Of a stretch of 64,000 nucleotides of DNA, positions 36,158-47,224 are shown piece by piece. Within the stretch, counting starts at the first letter, position 1, and every line of letters begins with the position of its first letter. Position numbers and translations under genes: made by a program. Under the pieces are notes generated by a model. That model was not told the DNA's origin, did no database searches, and was given only the letters and a program-made list of their open reading frames with translations. The DNA is taken from NCBI GenBank assembly GCA_922989275.2, contig OV277856.1, positions 80,867,038 through 80,931,037 of the forward strand, written 5' to 3'. The stretch is from Gari tellinella (taxonomy: Eukaryota; Mollusca; Bivalvia; Cardiida; Psammobiidae).

Positions 36158-36479
36158 ATGTCTCTTCGCATACTAAAACGAGCCAGAGCCCTTGTGGTTC
36201 AAGCGTTATGCGTACTTTCGGGCATACTCTTTGGAATTCAGATTTGCTATTGCGATGTCGCGTTGAGTAAATATTACAAACACGAAAACACTCGGTTTAT
36301 CGCCGTCTACGAACAGACAGAGAGTGTCTCGCGCATCGAATGCTGTAATAAATGCCACGCCGACAGCTCGTGCAACAGTGTCAACTATAATCCAGGAACA
36401 AGAGAATGTCAGTTGTCAACGACGGACAGTGATTCAGACAGAGAAATCAGCGGTGAATGGGTCACATACAGTACAAACA
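36158..36479 (+). CDS. PAN/apple + F5/8 type C (discoidin) secreted protein, exon 1
   Basis: The whole protein is 271 aa, from 36158-36479, 42630-42826, 47037-47183 and 49012-49161 (816 nt with stop). The start ATG at 36158 was chosen because it opens a signal peptide: basic MSLRILKRARALVV, then a hydrophobic stretch to about residue 30. The frame is open upstream without an ATG. Residues ~39-104 form a PAN/apple-like domain with paired cysteines (ECCNKC 61-66, C72, C84) and the NSVNYNP strand; PAN domains bind proteins or sugars. The exon ends after one base of codon 108 at ACA/GTGAGT. Discoidin domains bind carbohydrate or phospholipid, so a secreted lectin-like or adhesion role is likely. 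The partner and substrate are unknown. Confidence 0.8.
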
Positions 36480-36547
36480 GTGAGTATTGTTTTATTTATC
36501 CCCGCTGGTATCACTAATAATATCGCTCTGCATTATCATTATCTCCA

Positions 36548-36906
36548 TTTATAAGATATATTTTTATCTTTTTTGTTGCCACAATGTCGTTTGTCCCGTG
36601 TAACAATTTTTCTTGTCGCAGTTCCCGAAAGAGGACAAGTATGCCTAACTCCTTTATTGCTGTAATATCGTCTGCTTAAAGTTGTCGTCTGCTGTTTTTT
36701 CTCAAAGTTACATATTAGGGGAAACAAACTTAATGACGAGTCTCAAATAGTTTGAATCCAGATCAGACGCCGCGTTTACGCGGCGTCTGATCTGGATTCA
36801 AGCTGTTTGCAAATGTTAACCAATTTCCCTCTCTATAACGACTCCCTCCGAACAACGTAAACAATTATTGTCTCCCATTGGTTGTCGTTGTAGAGAGGGG
36901 GCGCTG
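36548..36906. mobile_element. MITE, CAGCGC...ACAACGAC family, altered left end
   Basis: The right end GTAGAGAGGGGGCGCTG and interior (CTCCCTCCGAACAACG, GTCTGCTGTTTTTTCTCAAA) match the family. The usual left terminus is replaced by unrelated AT-rich sequence. Hairpin at 36744-36811. Confidence 0.7.
36744..36811. repeat. CAAACAG-type hairpin module
   Basis: CAAATAGTTTGAATCCAGAT, tip GCCGCG-TTTA-CGCGGC, mirror ATCTGGATTCAAGCTGTTTG. Confidence 0.85.
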
Positions 36907-37039
36907 TATTTATCCGCGATGGTATCACTAATTATATCGCTCTGCATTATCGTTATCTCCAGGATCCAAACTGTTTGGCGAATAACCGCTGTACTCGGTG
37001 TAAGGCAGTGATGAAAAGTATCTGTTCAACGGTTTCCTA

Positions 37040-37253
37040 TTAACCCTTAGCCTGCCACTCATGACTATAGCTCCATATGCAAACAGCTTGGATCCAGATG
37101 AGACGCCGAGTAACTCGACGTCTCATCCGGATCCAAGCTGTTTGACACTCGGACAACATTTACAGCAATTTTGAGCAACTTTGAAGCACTTTGAAACTTG
37201 AAGCAGACGAGAAATATAGCAGACGACAATTTATTTGGCGGGCTAAGGGTTAA
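37040..37253. mobile_element. TTAA-terminated MITE (piggyBac-like)
   Basis: Perfect ends: TTAACCCTTAGCCTGCCA and mirror TGGCGGGCTAAGGGTTAA. Hairpin at 37078-37146 with a variant tip (GCCGAG-TAA-CTCGAC). TTAA duplication with CCC-starting repeats is the piggyBac signature. Confidence 0.8.
37078..37146. repeat. CAAACAG-type hairpin module, variant tip
   Basis: GCAAACAGCTTGGATCCAGA and mirror TCCGGATCCAAGCTGTTTG. The tip carries matched changes on both sides relative to the common form. Confidence 0.85.
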
Positions 37254-37475
37254 CATTGTTTTCACTTTTCTATGATATTACCAAATTGTCAAACCGGCGG
37301 ACTTGAAGATACGACGCCATGGCTCGTGAGTTTGTTACACCCCGGACCAATTCCATCTAATGAAACCTAATAAAAAATGAGGTCTGATGTGTCAGTACTT
37401 TTTACACTTGGCATGTGGTAGAGTTAGAGAAATCTGTCGATATTAAGAGTAGGACACCATGCCCGAGTTTTCTAT

Positions 37476-37476
37476 A

Positions 37477-37529
<53 letters not shown>

Positions 37530-37554
37530 TCTCTCTCCCTCCCTCTCTCTCTCC
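37476..37554. repeat. (CT)n microsatellite
   Basis: About 79 bp of CT repeats with a few TT, TA and CC interruptions. Open frames here encode only Ser/Leu repeats. Confidence 0.95.
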
Positions 37555-38669
37555 CATGTGCGCGCGCCAGAAAAGGACGTCAACAAACCAAACCAATTCG
37601 TCATTTGCATGGTGATGACACATTTCTCTCTCTATTATCGTGGACTTTGTTTAAAATCGGTTAATTTGCTTTCTATCTTTCAAGCTCTTTAAACTACAGT
37701 GTTAATCACGTAGACTTTTTACACAGGAATCATGTAACCTACTTTAATGTGTGCGGCCATTTATCTTAAGAATCATTTACAAGCACTATCTTTATAGATT
37801 CTTAATATGGTTTCTATCATGTCATAAAATATGGCTCAATACGCCATCATGGATATAATGTTGTAAGACAAAATATTTATATCACCATTTTGTGAGAAAA
37901 AGCGAATATTATCTATATATTATGTTAAATGTAGATTGGAAAATAATAAAAATTGGTTCTTTTTTATACATAACGTAAACGAATTCACATAAAATTTGTG
38001 TTTTTGTAAAACAATTCAATACTACAGTAAATACCAGACATGGGGTCAATTACTTAGCAAAGTAATTAATTAAATTACCAATTAGTTGAATAAAATTCAA
38101 TTTAATTACCAGTTAAATTACTCTGTTTTTCCAAAAGTTATGATTAAATGAAATTACTTTACCTGATTAGTTGCTTAAATTAACAATTACTTTTCACCGT
38201 TACACTACATGTTCCAAGTTTATTAGTTCTTTTCAAACAATAAAGACCCAGATCGGAGGATTTTTGAAGGTGTCCGTCTGATAAGAGTCTGCTCTATTTA
38301 CTATTTAGCACAATTTTATGCATTGGAAAATGTCACTGCAAATCACAACCATGTAGAATTATGAAACTAGCGTGGAAACATATCAGACTTTGAATTATTA
38401 TGAAGCTGATCAGGCTCAGGACCTGTTTATGCATAGCTAAGGTTTGTTATGAAAATGTCAAAAGTTATATGTTTAGTTTTCAAAGAAGATGACACATTAT
38501 GGCAGGGCAACCCATAAGAGGGTGTAAACTAAATATTTCCAACGTTTTCTATTTATGTTTAAACCAAACCCAATGGTGAGACTATTCATTAGAATCATCT
38601 CAACGAAACAATTACAATGAAAAGTAACACCATAGGGTTTTGAGCATGCATACATATTTTAGTTTTCAA

Positions 38670-39222
38670 ATCAAATTCAAATTCAAATTTCCTTTATTTC
38701 TCTCAGCTCATGATTTACATGAAAACATGAGGAGCCGATTATGTACATAGACAAAACATGAGGAACAAATAATATACATAGACAAAACATACATATTCAC
38801 AACAAATAATTCAGTTTATTAACAGTGTCAGTAGATTTTATAACTGTGAGATTCAGGATTTTTTAATTCGGGAGAGTTAATTGATTATTGATTGCTACTG
38901 ACCGTACCAAGGCGGGCTCCTATGTTCACTTAGCTTTATGTTTGTCTTGCGTGTTGTTTTCTATTTAGTGTGTAGATGAAGGAATGGTATTGCGTGTGTG
39001 GTTGTGTGTGTGTGTGTGTGTGTGTTTGTTATGGTATGGCTGTGTGTGTGTTCTGCTTTAGAGATGGGTGTATTGTTTGTGTTGCGTTTCCTGCTTGAGT
39101 CTTCTTTCGTATTTATTTATTACAGGTACACTTAGCAGAATGTTTAAGTTGACAAATGTACTTAGAAAGTCAGACATGTTTAGTTAATTCATCTACTCTG
39201 ACTTTTTTAATCGGGGAATTTC
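38670..39222. mobile_element. nested insertion within hAT-like copy 1
   Basis: Absent from the sister copy. AGTTTTCAA occurs on both sides (38661-38669 and 39223-39231), suggesting a 9-bp target duplication. It includes CTCAGCTCATGATTTACATG, a GT microsatellite (38992-39027) and the dispersed ACGAAAGAAGACTCAAGCAG-type fragment (reverse sense) also seen at 1103-1216 and 45533-45628. Confidence 0.65.
38992..39027. repeat. (GT)n microsatellite
   Basis: GT dinucleotides with one GGTT break. Confidence 0.9.
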
Positions 39223-40321
39223 AGTTTTCAAGCAATATACTCCCCTTATCTGGATCCCTGACATTATCAGCAGATGCCAACATTAACACTTAATGAATCA
39301 CTTAGACTGCCCAGTGCCCAATGTGTGAAAAATAGCTTTGTGTATAGAATACAACTATCACCTTTCTTAAACAGGTAATGCTTAATCAATGACCTTTAAC
39401 TCGATGCACCCTTAGTGGATTTTGACAGCAAAGTTGTCGTCTGTAGTCTTTAAGAAAACACTCGCATATCTGTCTAATATTTTCAAAAAATAAAAAATGA
39501 ATTTTAAACTGTTGCGATCATCAAGTGAGTGGCTTGATCTGGATTCAAACTGACTTTTCAGGGAAATGAATGCATAGTATATTTCCAAAATCAATTTGGT
39601 CAATGAGTAACTCCAGAAAGGTTTAAGCAATTCGATTTTGCAAATTGAGAATAAGAGCTAGTTAAAAATATTGGGTACTTCCTCATGGTGCATGTATTGT
39701 AGCTAATAAGGATTTGTGTCCATCCATGATGAAGCTACAACAACAACATACATGTATTTTAATATCTTTTTTAACAAATCATGTTTTATTGATATGAGAA
39801 TTAAAGCTGTTTAAGCATTAGCACCTTTGTAGCATTATACTTGTAGGTTATTTGCAACATGGAGAAAGTCCCAGTTTTTAATCTAATCCTTTTCATTATT
39901 ATATGTGTTTTCAATCATGCTAGTTTGTAAACATTATGGAATTAAATGTTTAAACTAAGATGAAGTCAATCTTTAAAACTAACATAAAAATGCTAATAAA
40001 ATGTATCAATAGGCTTATCTTGTTTTCAATGTGAGTTCAGAATGGTATTGTTCCAAATCATGTACATATTTTACAAGATTAATTGAAAAGTAATTGAAAT
40101 TCAATTAACAATTACCCACTTTTTAAGAAAAAAAGGTAATGATTAAATTACAATTAAAGTAATTGAAATTTTGCTTAATTAACAATTATTTCCAATTAAT
40201 TCACCTTTGATAATTATTAATTAAATAAATTATCAATTTCAATTACCCCATGTCTGGTCAATACATGATGGATCTCAGCATAAATCATGTCCGTGTAATA
40301 TTATGGTATAACTTGAATAAC

Positions 40322-40503
40322 ACAGCCGCTGTCATACCATCGTCTGCTTATATTGTTTTTCTACTATAACTTATAGTAATTGGTATTGTTTCCGTTTTGA
40401 CTTTAGAAATATTGACATAAGTGTAAAAACTGTTTTAATTCTGATCAGGACCCAAAACATTTGCACATATCCCTGCTGTATGCCTTGGAAGTGGAAGGGT
40501 TAA
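40322..40503. mobile_element. degenerate TTAA-type MITE
   Basis: The right end GGAAGTGGAAGGGTTAA, ATCGTCTGCTTATATTGTTT and a half CAAACAG hairpin match the TTAA MITE group. Confidence 0.45.
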
Positions 40504-40562
40504 CTAAAGAACCGTCCTCTGATTCAAAACTGTTTGATTTAGTGTTATAAAACCTGTAAGCG

Positions 40563-41490
40563 AAAGAGTTAACACGACTTGACTGGTACGACTTGACAGC
40601 AGTATGAACATTTTATACCTATCAGGAATACATAATGCACCTAAAGAGTCAAAACGACTTGGCTGACACGACTTGATAGCATCATGTACATTTAATACCT
40701 ATCAGGAATACATAATGCACCTAAAGAGTCAACACGACTTGGCTGACACGACTTGATAGCATCATGAACAGTTTATACCTATCAGGGATACATAATGTAT
40801 CTAAAGAGTTAACACGACTTGGCTAACAGGACTTAATACGATAGCACCATGAACATATTATACCTATCAGGGATACATAATGTATCTAAAGAGTTAACAC
40901 GACTTGGCTAACAGGACTTGATACGATAGCACCATGAACATATTATACCTATCAGGGATACATAATGTATCTAAAGAGTTAACACGACTTGGCTAGCACG
41001 ACTTGATAGCACCATGAACATATTATACCTATCAGGGATCTCCCCTTATTCAGATTTATATAATTCACAACAGCAGATGTTAAGTGCTTGTGTGGCGGCT
41101 GTAAAACGTCGCCCCGTACTTCATGCTCAGTGTTGTTATACTTTCTGGTCCATTGGAATCATTGATTTCAGGGCATTTACAGTTGAAAATTGAATTCCGC
41201 TTAAGCTGGTGCTAGGGGGCGTGAGCACTGTTGCATATTTCAGTATTGCTCATGAACAGACTCAATTAAACCGAGTCTGAAATTTTCAGTATTTGCTTTG
41301 TTTTCTGTGCTTTCAAAGGATCTCCCCTTATTCAGATTTATACATAATGTATCTGAAGAGTTAACACGACTTTGCTAACACGGCTTGATAGCAACATGAA
41401 CATTTAATATCTATACGACTTGATATCATCATGCACATTTATACCTATCATGAACATTTATACCTATCAGGGATACGTAATGCATCTAAA
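40563..41490 (+). repeat. ~80-86-bp tandem array, split by an insertion
   Basis: Each unit holds AAAGAGTTAACACGACTTGG, CTTGATAGCACCATGAACAT and TATACCTATCAGGGATACAT. Six units precede 41038 and about two follow 41341. Two units have a 6-bp expansion (TACGAT). A stray partial unit is at 41955-42003. Confidence 0.85.
41039..41340. mobile_element. inserted repeat with 20-bp direct ends
   Basis: TCTCCCCTTATTCAGATTTA occurs at both ends (41039-41058 and 41321-41340). The tandem array resumes in register right after, so this is an insertion. The interior (GCTTAAGCTGGTGCTAGGGG, CATGAACAGACTCAATTAAA) matches 30729-30965 in reverse. Confidence 0.7.
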
Positions 41491-41749
41491 GGCGCTTTTG
41501 TTGAAGAAACGTTAGCCAATTTAATGTTGAAAATAGTGTACGTTTCGAAAGCCAGATGATTTGTAGACGTCATAATTCAATAAATAAACAAAAACTGTGA
41601 AAAATAGAATTCACAGCTAGTTCTATTTGTTTTAAACAATAAACGAGCTGAAATAATAGTTGTGCTTTTGTAAAACAATACCAGTTACTACATGATGAAT
41701 TTGTGCGTCATGGTAACATTTACACTGCCATTGTGTCCTAATAACCTGT

Positions 41750-41965
41750 CTGACACAGTCACTGCCATATTATCGTTTGGCTTTGTTTTCGTCTTCTTTT
41801 ATTTTAATATAACATTATGGCTTTTAGGCGTTTTGACTTAAGAAACATTGATATGAGTGTCACAGTTTTGATCCTGATCAGACACCAGGTGACGCGGAAT
41901 CTAATCTGGATCCGAACTGTTTTCATATGTTTGTGTTATAGAGCTTAACAGTGAAAGCTTTAACA
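41750..41965. mobile_element. degenerate TTAA-type MITE with hairpin
   Basis: ATTATCGTTTGGC/TTCGTCTTC motifs and the right end ACAGTGAAAGCTTTAA. Hairpin at 41862-41924 with variant tip ACCAGGTGACGCGG. Confidence 0.45.
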
Positions 41966-42324
41966 CGACTTGCCTAACTTGACTTGATAGCAACATGAAC
42001 ATAATAATAATTATGTATTTATGAGACAGAGAACGAAAGTCCCAGACTGAGATCTAACGCTGAAAACGCAAGCACAATGCAATCAACGTAGAAAATATTA
42101 TTATTTTGAAAATCACGAGGATGTAATCATTTATTAGGTAGCGAAAGAATGTGACTTAAAGTATCTCAATTAGAACAAGATGAAACTGTATTTGAATAAA
42201 TACACAAACTTGGAATACAAATAGAATATTTAGAATATGATTGACAAATAGTGTGGAACTAAATCGGACATTGTGTAACGCAGCTTTTTGCATGTTTCAG
42301 ATACTGCAAATGTCTTTCATTGCA

Positions 42325-42556
42325 TAACGTTTGCGTGAAGCCTTAGGCTCTATAACACTAAGCTATGCAAACAGTTTGGGTCCCGACTAGACGCCGCGTA
42401 AAGCGGCGTCTAGTTAGGATCTAAGTGTTGACACTCAAATTATGTTTCTATGTTAGATCGCTTAAAATTTCAAATTTTCTGATAAAAAAAACAGACGACA
42501 AACAAAGCAGACGATATTATATCAAGGACTGCTTTAATTGACAGCGAAAGGGTTAA
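42325..42556. mobile_element. TTAA-type MITE with hairpin
   Basis: The right end ACAGCGAAAGGGTTAA and GCAGACGATATTATAT match the group. Hairpin 42366-42430 reads CAAACAGTTTGGGTCCCGAC with tip GCCGCG-TAAA-GCGGC. The left end is diverged. Confidence 0.6.
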
Positions 42557-42629
42557 TTATATCGTAAAAATTGGACATAATAACGCATTCCCCTGCCAAA
42601 CTGTCTTATGTGTTCTCTTTATATTGTAG

Positions 42630-42826
42630 AACCCAGTTGTAAGAACTATCTTGTGAGCGGTCCTAATGGAGTAAATGACAGTCAGCTGACCGAGTCAGAC
42701 TATTACTGCAACTATCGCACGTGTGTCCCACCAGACGGCACTTCTGCAAAGTATGCACGATTGAATATGACGGGCGAATGGACTGCTGGATGGTTTCTGT
42801 ACGCAGACCCTGGAGAATACATACAG
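42630..42826 (+). CDS. discoidin gene exon 2 (start of F5/8 C domain)
   Basis: Acceptor TTCTCTTTATATTGTAG and donor CAG/GTAAAT. Residues 108-173, starting KPSCKNYLVSGPNGVNDSQL. C111 is the expected first cysteine of the domain. ARLNMTGEWTAGWFLYADPG then EYIQ corresponds to the conserved AWxxxxxxxxxWLQVDL region at an exon boundary. Confidence 0.85.
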
Positions 42827-42980
42827 GTAAATCAACATCCCAGATACAATAGGATTAGTCAACATGTGTACAGTTAGATATGGAGTTAATTTTAGTAGTT
42901 GGCCATATCCTCACTGAGGACGGCAACTGTCACAATATTAGCATATCGTCACGGGGTTCATTCATGTGACTACTATAGGA

Positions 42981-43404
42981 TATAGAGGATAAATGTTGGT
43001 TGTTGTTTCAGTATAAGAAAGAAATTTAATCCATTGAGTGAACATCAGACGTTATATTATCGTTATATATCAGACGAGTGAAAATATAACAGTCTGAAGT
43101 TCACGAAATGGATTAAATTCAATCTTAATCTAAAAAAAAACCAGTTATTCTATTTAGTTATGCTTTAAAGCCACGTTTTAAACGAAAGTGTTCGAACAAT
43201 TGAAAGCGAAAGTAAATTATGTATCATGTGTTGAGCCCCAAGTTTATATCGAACACATTTTCATGACAATTGCCGTACAATGACGTCACTAATTTATTGA
43301 TTTGTCGGCATCGGAATTACGTCGTTGCTTCCGATCTTGGATTCGTGTTCTTCCATTGAGTGGTTCGCTATTTTCCGGTAATCCACCGAAAAGCATAAAT
43401 AAAA
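42981..43404. mobile_element. TATAGAGGATAA-type element, copy 1
   Basis: Begins TATAGAGGATAAATG. Strong foldback: AATTTAATCCATTGAGTGAA with mirror TTCACGAAATGGATTAAATT. Then GTGTTGAGCCCCA, TGACGTCA (43281-43288) and a final CCACCGAAAAGCATAAATAA. Matches 61531-62067 along its length. Confidence 0.75.
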
Positions 43405-43675
43405 GGCGGTATTCCTCTTCAATAATCACGCATGTACTTCTAGTTATAGTCCAATTTGCAATAGTTTTTATCTTGACTAGATACTAGATGTAAGGCAACT
43501 GCTCGGGTCCCAAACTGTTTGCCATTCAGTTTAAAATTAATCGTCACAACCTTATTTAATCAAATTGTGCCTGACTTAAGTTTTGTTTAATTGAGAAGAA
43601 TAACTTCTATTCTTTCCAAAAATAAACAAGACGCGTGATAATTTAAACACAAGGAAATGTACAAATACCATAGTA

Positions 43676-43839
43676 CAGTAAAACCTCGCTATTACGACCA
43701 CTAAAACGAAGGCTAATTGATTGTATAATAGAGAGGTGATAGCTTTCTGTTTCACTGTCACCTTGCTTTAAGCGGTCACCTATCGTAAACACCCTAATAA
43801 TTAACATAAATTAGTGGTCGTAATAGAGAGGTTTTACTG
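43676..43839. mobile_element. MITE, CAGTAAAACCTCGCTATTACG ends, TA duplication
   Basis: CAGTAAAACCTCGCTATTAC and mirror GTAATAGAGAGGTTTTACTG, flanked by TA on both sides. The interior has TCACCTTGCTTTAAGCGGTC. Related to 23761-23950 and to a partial at about 53080-53195. Confidence 0.85.
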
Positions 43840-44194
43840 TAGTGTTACTTTGCTATTAGTGGCACGCAGTTTGTAGCTGACTCTGGAAACGAATCGTCTA
43901 ATACATTTCCTAAATATCTGTTAGTGCCACTTTTGATGTGCAAATCGTTGTTAAGAAAGAAGAGAGACTTAAATTGACGATTTAAATAATTTTCTTACCA
44001 TATCTACACCAAAACATCCCTTTGTGAAGCCCGATCTCATCATGCGGCATATATTTTCAGATCAGTATTATGTGCCGGGTTTGTTTGCCACATGATGAGA
44101 TGGTGCTTCACACTAACTAGATACGGTATATCGAGTTATCGTGTACTGGGCACTATCGTATCACTTTTTTATGATAACATAATACATGTATTAT

Positions 44195-46690
44195 TTATTT
44201 GTTGGTGTGGGGGGATTAAATCGCACAACTGTGAATCATCTGCAAAGACATGATGATCCAGATATGATTTCTGCAAATTGCGTCAACAGGTTTTGTGTAC
44301 AAGATATGTTTTTTCGTTCCCAGAACTGACCCCTGTGGTACACTATATTTCATTTAAACTAAGGCAGATAATCTTCCATCTGCTGCGACTGTTTGGTAAC
44401 GGTACTTCAGGTACGAAGTCATCAATTTTAGCGGGTTTCCAATAATTTTGAAGTCTTTTTCAAGGCGAGTGAGTAGTGTTCATGATCAATTGTATCGAAT
44501 GCGGCTGATAGGTCAAGCATCACCAGAATTCCGGTTTCATTCTTATCCAAATATTGCAGGATGTCATTTTGAACTTTCAGAAGAGCAGTTTCTGTAGAGT
44601 CATGCTTACGATATGCTGACTGATGTTGCTCATTCAGCTTGTTTGTGGTAAAATGGGACTCAATGCGTTTGTCTACTACTTTTTCTAATGCTTTGGAGAC
44701 AAATGGAAAATTTGATACAGGCCTAGCTAGTAGTTCTTAAGATCATTTGTATCAAGATAAGGTTTCTTCAAAAGAGGTCTTACATGCGACTTTTTAATTT
44801 CTTTTGATATATACGCAGATTCCAGCAAAGACTTCACAATTTTTGTTAACGACGGATGGAGCTCGTCAAGGCTTAATTTTTGAGAGTCATGTATGTATTG
44901 GTTCGAGTTCACAGTACTTACATGGGAATGCCTTGACGATTTTCCCAATTTCTGCTGCTGTAGCAGAGTCTAACTTTCTACAGAGCTCATTGAATGTGAT
45001 GACTGGGGAGCATGACGATGATTCAGAGACAACGCCTGTCCATATTGTGTCCACTTTTTCGATGAAAGAGTCGCTGAAATCATGCGCACGTTGTTTTGAG
45101 GACAGTGGTTTTGGCAGTGCGATTTCACTGTTGGCGCCCAGGAGATGCTTAGTGACTTTGAAAAGACTCTTCGAGTCCCGTTGATAGGATTCTACTTTTT
45201 CTGTGTAAAAATTAACTTTTGACTTTGCTAAGAATGTGTTTACTTTAGCAAACTGCTCTCGATAAAGTTGATGATCAATACGAGTTTGGATAATTTCCAC
45301 CTACGTTCCGGCTTACGCCTTAAATGTTTAGCATTGTGAAGTTCCTGGGTGTGTACCATGGACATGATGGCCTGAGAGTTATGGTCTTTGCTCACAATGG
45401 CGCATGCTTATTGATCAGAGTTCTAATTTCCTGTGTATATACACTGAAGATTCGTCAATATCTGTCGTTTTCAGAATGTATTTCATTGAATCTGAGACGA
45501 GAATATCTCTTTGAAACGATTCGACATTAATATCCCTAATAAATACGAAAGAAGACTCAAGCAGGAAACACAACACAAACAATACACCCATCTCTAAAGC
45601 AGAACACACACACAGCCATACCATAAGCCTTCGAAATAAAACGTTTTTTTTTCTGATTGGAGGAGTTTGTTTCTGCCTTTGCTCTGAAAGACATGGAGAA
45701 ATAATCTCTAGAGATTTTGCCACTACTGTCAGATAGTTCAGGGTCTGTGACTTCGATACTTGACACACAGTCTTTATTATCTCTTTGATAACAACATCGA
45801 GAGTATGTCCCCGTACATAAATGGCTTCTCTTTGACATGCTGTTGAAAACCAAACAATTCAATTGTACTGACGATATTGACAGTGTTCCTATCATTTTAG
45901 ATATAAAGATGAAGTTAAAATCCCCTACAATGAGGATTTGTTATTAATGGTTGCAAATTTCGATAAGAAAAGGGGCAATTTCTTGTCAAGAAAGTCTACG
46001 GTTTTTGACTGTTTGCAATGCTAGACGCACTGTGAAATATTTGATACTTAAAGTTGGTCAATGTGCTCAAAAGTTGCAAACCACCCCGGCCTCCACTAGA
46101 GCGAGGACATTTTGTATCTTATAGCTGTCAGGAACTAGTTTACCTAAGCACGGTTTATCTGCAGCACTACCAAACCAATTCGCAGTGACGACCATTACAT
46201 CAATATCATTTGAGATAATATGGTCAGGTATAGCCAAAGCTTTTTTTTGGTGCTGATCTTGGGTTTAAACTGCAGATTTTAATTTGCTTCTTAGGTTTGG
46301 TTGACAAGGGGTGTTAATGCTTTACATGAATGAAATTTTGTGTGTTTTTCTTTAGGAGGTTCAACTGAGGTTTCAAATTTACAATTTGTTTGACAAGTAC
46401 TGGAAACAACTTCTATTGTATGTGGTAATTATCTCACAATTTCATGATGAATGCCATCATTTGTATCCCAAATGTATTTCAGTTTGGATTTACGTCCTTT
46501 TGTCCTCTTATACTTTGCTAAACTGTCCGAAGTCACAAAGACCTAACTCTCTCATTCTAGATAATAAAAGGGGATCTGGTTTACTATCAGGTGATAATTG
46601 ACTACCAAGTACATAAAGATACCACGCTGTATAGCTGATCCTTTTTGGTTAGTCTCGCTCACAGTCAGTTCTGCCCTGGACCAAACACGT
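44195..46690 (-). pseudogene. L2/CR1-like LINE, decayed, antisense in intron 2
   Basis: Reading the minus strand from about 46690 down, pieces in shifting frames give an endonuclease start (KQIKICSLNPRSAPKKALAI), the ILIVGDFNF motif (GDFN at 45914-45925) and an LSDSSGKISRDYFSMSF strand. The RT follows: LTKIVKSLLESAYISKEIKK, HVRPLLKKPYLDTNDLKNY, HQSAYRKHDSTETALLK, motif A LDLSAAFDTIDH (44481-44520), motif B SVPQGSVLG (44319-44343) and motif C FADDSQL (FADD at 44235-44246). These are hallmarks of L2/CR1 polymerases. Stops and frameshifts break it many times, and the 3' end is missing beyond ~44195. It is non-functional. Confidence 0.85.
45533..45628. repeat. dispersed fragment inserted in the LINE
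   Basis: CTAATAAATACGAAAGAAGA ... GCAGAACACACACACAGCC matches 1103-1216 and, reversed, 38935-39115. LINE homology resumes on both sides. Confidence 0.6.
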
Positions 46691-47036
46691 GTTGAACTTA
46701 ATATCCAGTAATTCGAGTGCAACGCTACATATTACGCAAATATTATTTATTATATCCACAATTTCTATTCAATCTCACTATATAATCACTTTTCAATCAC
46801 TCTATTCTTTAAAAATACATTCATTTACAACACTGTTAAGTTCCAGAAGTTTATATAAAGCAACTTCGAACAATGAACACAGACGGAGCTGGGAAAAATT
46901 CAGCCAGTCACACCCGGTGCATAAAATAATTAAACGTCATCGTATCGTAACGAGTGTATTACCTATGCGTATGTCTTTCTGGTGCATGTTTTTGGTTGTT
47001 ATTTTCATATAAAGTTCGATGTTGTTTATTTCTAAG

Positions 47037-47183
47037 GTTGACTTCCTTGTATCCAGAACAATTTCCGCCATAGCTTTGCAACGTCACGCCAGTCCCAATT
47101 TCTATGTCACCAGCTTTAAAGTCCTCACTAGCATGGAGTGTGTGAGTTTCAGTGCCATTACTAGTCAAACCGGCAATGACAAG
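47037..47183 (+). CDS. discoidin gene exon 3 (middle of F5/8 C domain)
   Basis: Acceptor TTTATTTCTAAG and donor AAG/GTGAGT, 49 codons in phase 0. VDFLVSRTISAIALQRH continues EYIQ from exon 2 exactly as in discoidin domains (YIQVDF, then a variable loop). YVTSFKVLTSMECVSF is the strand normally reading yVtsykvqyS.dG..f. A minus-strand frame over the same bases is a shadow. Confidence 0.85.
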
Positions 47184-47224
47184 GTGAGTGTGTACAGAAG
47201 AATATAGGTCGTGTAGTAAGTCTA

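Larger units (their letters stand above)
36493..36961. repeat. 55-bp direct repeats flanking a MITE
   Basis: 36493-36547 and 36907-36961 are near-identical (shared GGTATCACTAAT and ATATCGCTCTGCATTATC blocks). They bracket the element at 36548-36906. The left copy lies 13 bases inside intron 1. Confidence 0.85.
38035..40256. mobile_element. hAT-like non-autonomous element, copy 1
   Basis: Ends CAGACATGGGGTCAATTAC and GTAATTG-type mirror ACCCCATGTCTG, followed by AT-rich TTAATTAA-type subterminal sequence. Flanks GTAAATAC (38027-38034) and GTCAATAC (40257-40264) form an 8-bp target duplication with one mismatch, as in hAT elements. It shares its interior with the copy at 49582-51650 (opposite orientation), including a CCAGATAAGGGG MITE. 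No transposase frame. Lies in intron 1 of the discoidin gene. Confidence 0.8.

Noticed and set aside
36480..36517. Continuation of discoidin-gene exon 1 to a stop at 36517
   Set aside because: ACA/GTGAGT at 36480 is a good donor, and the downstream exon in matching phase carries the discoidin domain. The read-through codes no domain residues. The upstream extension to 36059 lacks an ATG.
37415..37692. Ser/Leu-rich frames
   Set aside because: They translate the CT microsatellite.
46959..47168. 69-codon minus frame over discoidin exon 3
   Set aside because: The plus frame carries the discoidin motifs, splice sites and phase; the minus frame is a shadow.
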